DNA of 25,639 nt from an uncultured Polaribacter sp. (GTDB lineage: Bacteria; Bacteroidota; Bacteroidia; Flavobacteriales; Flavobacteriaceae), in NCBI GenBank assembly GCA_913050305.1, contig CAJXAS010000007.1, positions 1 through 25,639 of the forward strand. Direction: 5' to 3'. Positions 15,549-22,285 of this stretch are shown one piece after another; position 1 is the first letter of the stretch, and each line of letters opens with the position of its first letter. Below the pieces are notes generated by a model. That model saw only the letters and a program-made list of their open reading frames with translations. It was not told the origin of the DNA and made no database searches. The position numbers and the translations under genes were made by a program.

Positions 15549-17041
15549 AATTTCTGACTTGTTTCTATTTTAAACAATGTATAATTATATATTTGTTTTG
15601 CCTTTTCTACATGAATACAAGGTATCTTTATTTTTCCTGATGCCGTTTGAAAAACAATATCAGCTACATTTTTTTGAGCTTGAAAAAGAGTTTGTTTCAG
15701 CTCCACATTCTGCACTTTAAAAAAAGGTAAATACGTTTTATGAGTTTCTATAGTGCCGCTACCAACTATCAAAACATCAGTATTAAAAAGGTAATATCTC
15801 TTTTTGAAACTTAATTCTGTTGCGGCTATAAAGATAGGGATTAACAGGCTGTTTATCCAAAAAATAGAACTATTTCCAAGACCTAAATAAAGACCCATAT
15901 TTATTATAATAAGTATGAAGACACATCTTAAATATAAACGAACTCTAAAATACGAATCTGAAAAATTCTGAGCTAAATCATCGAAGTTTTTATCAGGAAA
16001 AAGTAAGTCTTTAATTGCTGAAACTTGTATTACTTTACAACCCACAATTTTAATGACTTTATCCTGTTTCTTTTTTACTTTACCACTTATTGCCTGTTTA
16101 AAAGTAATAAACGAAATACCTAACTTCTTTTTTATAGGGTTATGAGATATCGTGATATGCTGTACCTTGTCTTTCTTTAAAATAACAGATTTCTTAGTAA
16201 TTAATCCTTGATAAATTTCTAAGGCGCTGTTCTTTACATAAACAGTTAAATTAAAATGTCTTAGCACTACCCGCACTAAAGAGCTTAAAACTGCTATAAC
16301 TGATAACAATATTAAAAACCCTACTATTAAAAGAACATTACTTTCTAGTGAAGAAGTATTCTTAGTGATGTAATTATCTAATACATCTTGTTTTCCTAAA
16401 CGATCAAAGAGGTCATTAATTTGTTGAAAAAAACCTACTAAAACTGCAAACAGCAGCAATAAACTCTGCAAATGATTCTCTGTAAGACTTACCTTTATTA
16501 AAGCGGAAAAGCCAACTTTTAATAGTGGCTTCTCTGCCGTTTCAATACTAGGTGTTGCGACACTATTATTATCTAAAACAGTAATTGCTTGTTTTAAAGC
16601 ACTTGCTTCTTTGTATGATAGTGCTTTAATAGAAATTTCTGCCTTGCTAGATCCAGCAGTTTCTATATTTACTTCATGTACGTCTATTATTTGCTGAATA
16701 ATATTTTGTTTAAAATTAATGTTTTGAATCCTATCAAAAGGAATCGAAGTATTTGTTTTTTTGAGAATACCCTTCTTTAGAATAAAATGGTTGTTTGCTA
16801 TTTTAAATTGGAAGTTCTTAAAAATTAAAAAAGCTCTAATTAAAAAAAATAGTAATAAAGCAGCAACACCTATATAAATGTAGACTAATTTACCTTCAGG
16901 AATCTTAGAAAATTTTTGAATGAATAGAAAAAGTAAGAACCAAAAAGCTTTCAGAGCTTTGTAAAGTATGTTTATATAAATTACAAGAATCCCTTTTTGG
17001 GATTGCCTTCTAAATTGGCTAAAATCTTCTTTATTATCCAT
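15539..17041 (-). CDS. Membrane protein with bacterial PH (bPH2/DUF304) domains, YdbT-like
   Basis: 500 aa. Paired hydrophobic helices alternate with about three bPH2 modules. Module one is near residues 75-155 (ANNHFILKKGILKKTNTSIPFDRIQNINF). Module two is about 265-350 (VYVKNSALEIYQGLITKKSVILKKDKVQHITI). Module three is near the C-terminus (RYYLFNTDVLIVGSGTIETHKTYLPFFKVQNVEL). The repeated 'G-x-x-x-K-x-x-x-x-P-F-x-x-I/V-Q' line is the family hallmark. Such proteins pair with a small YdbS-like partner, which is exactly the next upstream gene (8-base overlap). In Bacillus the pair relates to resistance to some antimicrobial peptides; the role here is unknown. Inner membrane predicted. Confidence 0.85.
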   Translation of the reverse strand: MDNKEDFSQFRRQSQKGILVIYINILYKALKAFWFLLFLFIQKFSKIPEGKLVYIYIGVAALLLFFLIRAFLIFKNFQFKIANNHFILKKGILKKTNTSIPFDRIQNINFKQNIIQQIIDVHEVNIETAGSSKAEISIKALSYKEASALKQAITVLDNNSVATPSIETAEKPLLKVGFSALIKVSLTENHLQSLLLLFAVLVGFFQQINDLFDRLGKQDVLDNYITKNTSSLESNVLLIVGFLILLSVIAVLSSLVRVVLRHFNLTVYVKNSALEIYQGLITKKSVILKKDKVQHITISHNPIKKKLGISFITFKQAISGKVKKKQDKVIKIVGCKVIQVSAIKDLLFPDKNFDDLAQNFSDSYFRVRLYLRCVFILIIINMGLYLGLGNSSIFWINSLLIPIFIAATELSFKKRYYLFNTDVLIVGSGTIETHKTYLPFFKVQNVELKQTLFQAQKNVADIVFQTASGKIKIPCIHVEKAKQIYNYTLFKIETSQKLWM

Positions 17042-17543
17042 CTATTTTATTACTGATGAATTCTTTTATCTGCTGTGCGTCCTCTTTTAAAAGTCCACTA
17101 ATTTTTAAATCATCACTGCTATCTCCGGCAGTGAAGACGCTTAAAGAAGCTAAACCAAAAAATCTAGAAATAGGGCCTTGATCAATCTCTATATGCTGTA
17201 TCCTATTGAAAGGCACGGTTGTTAAACTTCTGAAAAAGATGCCGTTTTTGTAAGAGACATCTTTCTCTCTTATTGCATACTTCCTTTTTTTAAAACCTAT
17301 CGTTTTAATAGAAAGTACAGCAATAAAAACTAAAAAAAGAGCTAAATATATCCAAATTGAGTTTCGTGAAAGTTCAAAAAAGCCCTTTTTGTCAGCAAAA
17401 AAAAGCACTGGAAATACAACTAAAAAAACTAAAAAAACATTAATCAATAATACTTTTAAATACTTCTTATCTATAGCTCTAAATTCGATTTCAGTAATAT
17501 CAGGAAAAGAAGTAACCGAAATGTTTTGAAAAGAATCTGTCAT
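17034..17543 (-). CDS. Small bacterial PH-domain (bPH2/DUF304) membrane protein, YdbS-like
   Basis: 169 aa. Two hydrophobic helices (about 30-50 and 60-80) are followed by one bPH2 domain: RKYAIREKDVSYKNGIFFRSLTTVPFNRIQHIEIDQGPISRFFGLASLSVFTAG, then a helix (LLKEDAQQIKEFI). The 3' end overlaps the 500-aa PH protein by 8 bases, the usual YdbS-YdbT arrangement, and suggests a two-protein membrane complex. Five bases after the lipoprotein gene. Substrate or ligand not known. Confidence 0.85.
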   Translation of the reverse strand: MTDSFQNISVTSFPDITEIEFRAIDKKYLKVLLINVFLVFLVVFPVLFFADKKGFFELSRNSIWIYLALFLVFIAVLSIKTIGFKKRKYAIREKDVSYKNGIFFRSLTTVPFNRIQHIEIDQGPISRFFGLASLSVFTAGDSSDDLKISGLLKEDAQQIKEFISNKIDG

Positions 17544-17548
17544 ACAAA

Positions 17549-17917
17549 TTAATATTGTAAAGCATCTGTAATTGAGATAGGCAAATCATTTAACATGGCT
17601 TGCACGAAGACACCTTGGTACTTTATCTTTAAATCTGTTCTGAATATTTTTGCTTCGGCATATGTTTTAAAAGACCCAAATCTATATTTTAATAAATCAT
17701 CTTCGTTATAAATATAAATATTTGCTAAACTTGCTAATTTAGCGTTAGGGGTCCTAAGAGCTGCAATTTGCACTGTAAAAACCAATTTATCCTTTACTAA
17801 TACAGGAGTTCCAAGAACCTCAACCTTTGGCGATTCGCTGGGAATCTCTTTCTTTTCATCAGTCTTAGTACATGAAAAAATAGCAATACAAAAAAATACC
17901 AAAATTATATTCTTCAT
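17549..17917 (-). CDS. Small SPOR-like lipoprotein
   Basis: 122 aa. Signal MKNIILVFFCIAIFSC with lipobox cysteine at 16 predicts a lipoprotein in the periplasm or outer membrane. The mature part contains FTVQIAALRTPN, then LLKYRFGSFKTYAEAKIFRTDLKIKYQGVFVQAM, the strand-helix-strand pattern of a SPOR-like peptidoglycan-binding domain (starts with VQIAA, ends with a Y-x-x-A-F/V-V strand). The amidase at 21109-22194 carries a similar tail. One base after the CCG-domain gene and five before the PH genes, so co-transcribed. SPOR assignment is by pattern, not search. Confidence 0.72.
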   Translation of the reverse strand: MKNIILVFFCIAIFSCTKTDEKKEIPSESPKVEVLGTPVLVKDKLVFTVQIAALRTPNAKLASLANIYIYNEDDLLKYRFGSFKTYAEAKIFRTDLKIKYQGVFVQAMLNDLPISITDALQY

Positions 17918-17918
17918 C

Positions 17919-18698
17919 TTATAAATTATTTGCTTCTGCGATTAACTCTGCAATATCTTTTACCACAACCTCAGCTTCTTTTTCTTTGAATTTAATACCA
18001 TCTGTCATCATAGTATTACAATATGGGCAACCAGTGGCAATAATATCTGGCTTCGTTTCTAAAGCGTCTTCTGTTCTTAAAATATTTACTTCTTTATCTC
18101 CTGCCTCTGCATCTTTAAACATTTGCGCACCCCCTGCCCCGCAGCATAAAGCAGTTTTCTTATTGCGTTTCATTTCTGTTAGATTAACGCCCAATCTTCG
18201 AATTAAATCTCTTGGAGATTCGTAAACATCATTTCCCCTACCTAAATAACAAGGGTCATGAAAGGTTACTCTTTTTCCTTGAAGTGCACTCTCATTAATC
18301 TTTAGACGCCCTTCAGATATTAAATTTTGTATAAACTGTGTGTGATGAAAAACTTCATACTTACCACCTAAACTTGGGTATTCATTTTTAAAAGTGTTGA
18401 ATGAATGCGGGTCACATGTAACTATTTTCTTTACCTCATAACCATTTAAAACCTCAATATTCATCATGGCTTGCATTTGAAACAAAAATTCATTTCCTGC
18501 TCTTTTTGCAGCATCCCCTGTGGAAGACTCTTCGGTCCCTAAAACCGCAAAATCAACATTTGCTTCATGTAATATTTTAACAAATGCCCTAGATATTTTT
18601 TTTGCTCTATCGTCATAACTTCCTGCAGCACCAACCCAAAACAACACTTCTGGTTGTTTTCCTTGAGCCATCATATCTGCCATTGTTGGTACTATCAT
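17919..18698 (-). CDS. CCG-domain (HdrB/HdrD-like) Fe-S protein
   Basis: 259 aa soluble protein. One complete CCG set is present: HDPCYLGRGND (147-157, Cys150), ALCCGAGGAQMF (183-194, Cys185-Cys186) and GCPYCNTMM (223-231, Cys224 and Cys227). This motif binds the non-cubane cluster of heterodisulfide reductase HdrB, GlpC, LutA and related enzymes. The first, N-terminal CCG set is degenerate, leaving only CDPHSFNTFKNEYP (95-108). It is shorter than two-CCG HdrD proteins (about 400 aa). The 4Fe-4S membrane protein just upstream supplies the parts it lacks, so the two probably form one enzyme. Substrate unknown; a disulfide/thiol or electron-carrier role is inferred. Confidence 0.88.
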   Translation of the reverse strand: MIVPTMADMMAQGKQPEVLFWVGAAGSYDDRAKKISRAFVKILHEANVDFAVLGTEESSTGDAAKRAGNEFLFQMQAMMNIEVLNGYEVKKIVTCDPHSFNTFKNEYPSLGGKYEVFHHTQFIQNLISEGRLKINESALQGKRVTFHDPCYLGRGNDVYESPRDLIRRLGVNLTEMKRNKKTALCCGAGGAQMFKDAEAGDKEVNILRTEDALETKPDIIATGCPYCNTMMTDGIKFKEKEAEVVVKDIAELIAEANNL

Positions 18699-18765
18699 AT
18701 TTTTATTTTAAAGCTATTATTAAGTTTATACAACTCACGATTGTAGACTTACTATTTAAAAAAAT

Positions 18766-20082
18766 TTATTCCTCGTTTGCCCAGTTTAATCTGTCTTGTT
18801 GATTGTATTGCCAAGGAGCGCCATTGTTCTCAATATTACTCATCATAGCATTTAATTCTTGCGGTGCTGCACTCTCTTCCATTACTAAATATCTCCTCAT
18901 ATCCATAATAATAGAAAGTGGATCTATATTTATTGGACATTCCTCAACACAAGCATTACAACTTGTACAAGCCCAAAGTTCTTCTGGTGAAATATAGTCG
19001 TTTAGTAATTGTTTACCATCATCCTTAAAAGTTCCTCCGTTTGTATCTATATTTCTACCAACCTCCTCTAAACGATCTCTTGTATCCATCATAATTTTAC
19101 GAGGAGATAATTTTTTTCCCGTTAAATTTGCCGGGCAGGCGGATGTACAACGCCCACATTCTGTGCACGTATATGCATTTAAAAGCTGCATCTTATTTAA
19201 ATCTAAAACATCTGATGCACCAAATTTTTCTGGAACTTCCTCTTCCGCTCCTTCCAAAGGAGCTGCGTAAGGATCTGCATCAGGATCCATCATCAATTTC
19301 ACCTCTTTAGTAACAGATTCTAAATTATTAAATTGCCCTTTTGCATTTAAATTTGCAAAAAATGTATTTGGAAAGGCTAATAAAATATGCAAATGTTTTG
19401 AGTAGAATAAGTAATTTAAAAAAACCAGAATTCCTAAGATATGAATCCACCAAGCAGTTCTTTCGATTACGTGCAGCGCTTCTAATGAGAACCCATCAAA
19501 TAAAGGGGCTATAAACTGACTTACAGGATTTCCAATACCTGCATTTTGAAATGGAGCATCTGTCGCGTTCATGACTAAGAAAAGTGTCATTAACACCATT
19601 TCAAAGTACAAAATAATATTCCCGTCCATTTTTGGCCAGCCTTTCATTTCTGAACTAAGAAAACGTTTAATATTTGCAATATTTCTTCGCGTCCAAAAAA
19701 GGATAACCGCTATAAAAACTAATGCTGCTAAAATCTCAAAAGTCCCTATTAAAAAAGCGTAAAACCCTGCCCCTATAAACCCTTGAAAGATTCTATGCGT
19801 TCCTAAAATTCCATCAATGATAATTTCTAAAACCTCAATATTAATTATTACAAAACCCAGGTATACAACAATATGTAAAAAACCTGAAAAAGGTCTTTTA
19901 ACCATTTTAGACTGCCCTAAAGCAATCTTAATCATATTTTTCCAACGTTCGGATTTATTGTCTGTTCTGTCTATAGACTTCCCTAGATTTATATTTCTAA
20001 AAATCTTACGAATATTCATCGCAAAAAAGCCAAGACCAGCAATTAATGCGATTACAAAAAGTGTATTTGGTACGTATTGCAT
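18766..20082 (-). CDS. Membrane b-type cytochrome-like/4Fe-4S dicluster protein (HdrE-NarI-like fused to ferredoxin domain)
   Basis: 438 aa. About six hydrophobic segments occupy residues 1-240. Candidate heme ligands include His70 in FSGFLHIVVYLGF, His214 in WWIHILGILVFLNY, and His230/His232 in SKHLHILLAFP. A soluble part follows with two 4Fe-4S motifs: CTECGRCTSACPANL (Cys306, 309, 312, 316) and CTSCNACVEECPIN (Cys372, 375, 378, 382). This matches quinone-linked HdrE/DsrM/NarI-type cytochromes joined to a ferredoxin domain. The CCG protein is the next gene (67 bases). A menaquinol-linked electron transfer complex is the natural reading, supported by the nearby menA, menC and menE. The reaction is not known. 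Confidence 0.85.
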   Translation of the reverse strand: MQYVPNTLFVIALIAGLGFFAMNIRKIFRNINLGKSIDRTDNKSERWKNMIKIALGQSKMVKRPFSGFLHIVVYLGFVIINIEVLEIIIDGILGTHRIFQGFIGAGFYAFLIGTFEILAALVFIAVILFWTRRNIANIKRFLSSEMKGWPKMDGNIILYFEMVLMTLFLVMNATDAPFQNAGIGNPVSQFIAPLFDGFSLEALHVIERTAWWIHILGILVFLNYLFYSKHLHILLAFPNTFFANLNAKGQFNNLESVTKEVKLMMDPDADPYAAPLEGAEEEVPEKFGASDVLDLNKMQLLNAYTCTECGRCTSACPANLTGKKLSPRKIMMDTRDRLEEVGRNIDTNGGTFKDDGKQLLNDYISPEELWACTSCNACVEECPINIDPLSIIMDMRRYLVMEESAAPQELNAMMSNIENNGAPWQYNQQDRLNWANEE

Positions 20083-20106
20083 TTCGATAGTGCTAGTGGT
20101 TATAAA

Positions 20107-21054
20107 TTAGTTTTTCGTCTTTTCAGCATAAGGCAGTTGTCGTTTCCCAAATACTGAAAAATGAATATACCTTTTTGGATTTAGTTTGATATCTCTCAGC
20201 AGCTGCTCTAACTCTCCAGTAGCCGCCTCTAAATTATCGTACATTCTTTTATCATTAAGTAACTGGCCAAGAGTTCCTTCTCCAGCATTTATTTTTTTTG
20301 ACATTTCGTTAAAATTATCCACAGCCTCGTCTGCCTTATCTATAATTTCCTTAAAGTCTACAGACTTTATATTTTCTGATACCTTGCTAAAGTTCGCTGT
20401 AATATTTCTTGTGTTTTCTATAGTAATTTTTAAGTTTTCTTGATTATCTGCAACCATAGAATTTACAGCTTCAATAGTTTTTCTGATATCTATTATCGTT
20501 GCTGATAAATTAGCAATAGATGTATTAACTCCGTTAATAGTATTGTCATTTAATACTTTATTTAAACGACCAAACAAGCTATCTGTTCTTACAATTACAC
20601 TTTCTATTTTTTGTTGAAGTGGATTTAATCGCTCTCCTATTGAGGTAAATAAACTTTCTTCCATCTCACCCTGAAGAAGGTCTCCAGACATTGCCATATC
20701 GCCTTCGTAATTAGGTATTATTGCCAAGTTAGAACCACTTAAAGGATTTGGAGAATAAATTTTAACGATACTTCTCTTAGAAAACTCAAAATCATTATCT
20801 ATATTAAAGGTTACTAATAAATGACCTCTCTTTTCCACACTCGTATCAAACTCTATATTATCTACCTTACCTACTTTTAAACCATTAATTGTAACTGCAC
20901 TAGACTTAGACAATCCACCAATTCTAGCATATTCAACTTTAAAGGTACGGGAACCAGGATCTAATAAGTTTTGTCCTTTTAGAAAATTAAAGCCCCAAAT
21001 AGAAATACCAATAATAATTACTGCAATAATTCCTGTTTTTAATTCTTTAGACAT
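20107..21054 (-). CDS. MCE/MlaD family phospholipid-transport substrate-binding protein
   Basis: 315 aa. One N-terminal transmembrane helix (IIAVIIIGISIWGFNFLKG, about 9-27) precedes an MCE domain (about 37-115) beginning TFKVEYARIGGLSKSSAVTINGLKVGKVDNIEF and ending SGSNLAIIPNY. A long predicted helical region rich in N and I follows (about 135-290). This is the MlaD layout: anchored in the inner membrane, with a hexameric ring carrying lipids across the periplasm. The usual partner ATPase and permease (MlaE/MlaF) are not in the window. Neighbours are the amidase (54 bases) and the Fe-S protein (24 bases). A perfect TAATTTTG (21072-21079, minus) lies ahead but without a good -33 TTG. Confidence 0.9.
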   Translation of the reverse strand: MSKELKTGIIAVIIIGISIWGFNFLKGQNLLDPGSRTFKVEYARIGGLSKSSAVTINGLKVGKVDNIEFDTSVEKRGHLLVTFNIDNDFEFSKRSIVKIYSPNPLSGSNLAIIPNYEGDMAMSGDLLQGEMEESLFTSIGERLNPLQQKIESVIVRTDSLFGRLNKVLNDNTINGVNTSIANLSATIIDIRKTIEAVNSMVADNQENLKITIENTRNITANFSKVSENIKSVDFKEIIDKADEAVDNFNEMSKKINAGEGTLGQLLNDKRMYDNLEAATGELEQLLRDIKLNPKRYIHFSVFGKRQLPYAEKTKN

Positions 21055-21108
21055 AGATAGAAGTTTTACAACAAAATTACTAATAATTTTTGTTAGAAAC
21101 CGTTAATA

Positions 21109-22194
21109 TTACGGCATTTTTAAAGCTTCCTCTAAAGCTATTTTTTTACCATTTTTAAAAGCAATAATAAAAGCCTGTTTGTAACCTTTAGATTTTGCTT
21201 TTTTCAGTGACTCTTTAATCGCTTTATATGAAGAAGTGTTACCATAATAATATTTATAAACACTACCAAAAAGCTTTCTTTCTATATTTTTTAAACCTTT
21301 AAAATTATAAGATTTTGTTCTAAGTCTATTTTTTCCTGCTGCTATCTGTACTTTAAACTTAATTTCGTTTATCGGCGCTTCAGTATTGCCCGAACCTACA
21401 ATTGTATTTAATTTTAAATTTTTAATATAACTATAAATAGCCACTGCTATTTCATTTGCCATTTTAGCCTGACCTTTTTTAGAGTTCAAGAAAACACCCT
21501 CTTTCCTATTAGTTAAAAACCCCAATTCTACTAAAACACTTGGCATGATCGTTTCTCTTAAAACCTGAAAATTATCTTGTTTTACTTTTCTATTGTTTCT
21601 TTTTAATTTAAAAGTAAAGTTATTCTGAATTAAACTGGCAATAGCTAAACTTTTATCTAAATTTTCTTCTTGAAGCAAGGATAAACCAATCACAGATTCT
21701 GCAGAATTTGAATCAAAACCTTCATATTTATCTCTGTAGTTATCCTCTAAAAGAATTACTGCATTTTCTCTTTTGGCTATTTCTAGGTTTTTTTTATTCC
21801 CTCTTAAACCTAACACAAAAGTTCCTGCACCAAATGCATTTGACGTATGCGAATCACAATGAACAGAAACAAATAAATCTGCTTTTGCCTGATTTGCAAT
21901 ATCTCCTCTTTTCCATAAATCTATAAAAACATCTTTATTTCTAGTATAAAGTACTTTAACATCTTTACGTTTTTCTAACAATGCACCTATCTTTAAAACT
22001 ACTTTCAAAGCAATACTTTTCTCTTTAAATCCGTTACCTAAATTGCCCGGATCCTTACCGCCGTGGCCAGCATCTAAGACAACAACATATTCTTTTTGAG
22101 CGCAGACAGAAAAGCTGTTGCCTAAAAATATAAAGAATAGTAAAAGGAGAATTTTTCTTTTGATAATATTTTTGTGTTTTTGTTGGGATTGCAT
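21109..22194 (-). CDS. N-acetylmuramoyl-L-alanine amidase (Amidase_3) with SPOR-like tail
   Basis: 361 aa when started at the ATG (22192-22194); an in-frame TTG one codon earlier is the alternative. Residues below are numbered from that TTG. An N-terminal signal (KRKILLLLFFIFLGNSFSVCAQ) exports it to the periplasm. Zn ligands and base are DAGHGGKDPG (His45), KEKSIAL (Glu59), FVSVHCDSH (His113) and VLVELGFLTN (Glu224), complete for an AmiC-like amidase that cuts the stem peptide from murein. The C-terminal part, about 280-355, starts FKVQIAAGKNR and has a YKYYYGNTSSY-helix-KQAFIIAF pattern like a SPOR domain, which would bind denuded glycan at division sites. Divergent from lptD; heads the minus-strand run. 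Confidence 0.93.
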   Translation of the reverse strand: MQSQQKHKNIIKRKILLLLFFIFLGNSFSVCAQKEYVVVLDAGHGGKDPGNLGNGFKEKSIALKVVLKIGALLEKRKDVKVLYTRNKDVFIDLWKRGDIANQAKADLFVSVHCDSHTSNAFGAGTFVLGLRGNKKNLEIAKRENAVILLEDNYRDKYEGFDSNSAESVIGLSLLQEENLDKSLAIASLIQNNFTFKLKRNNRKVKQDNFQVLRETIMPSVLVELGFLTNRKEGVFLNSKKGQAKMANEIAVAIYSYIKNLKLNTIVGSGNTEAPINEIKFKVQIAAGKNRLRTKSYNFKGLKNIERKLFGSVYKYYYGNTSSYKAIKESLKKAKSKGYKQAFIIAFKNGKKIALEEALKMP

Positions 22195-22216
22195 CAATAA
22201 AATTTAACTAATTTTG
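22183..22216 (+). promoter_or_regulatory. Candidate lptD promoter
   Basis: TAATTTTG (22209-22216) is a perfect TAnnTTTG. TTG elements at 22183-22185 (23-base spacer) and 22189-22191 (17-base spacer) both fit the known range. It predicts a transcription start near 22222, downstream of the first possible TTG codon of the ORF, which helps place the lptD start. Confidence 0.5.
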
Positions 22217-22285
22217 TTTATTAAATTTGGTGTGGCAAATAATGCACCATACTTTTATTCATTTACAAAAATAGCATTTAAAGCA

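Noticed and set aside
22195..22197. TTG as amidase start
   Set aside because: ATG follows immediately at the next codon and gives the same protein minus one residue; ATG is the simpler choice.
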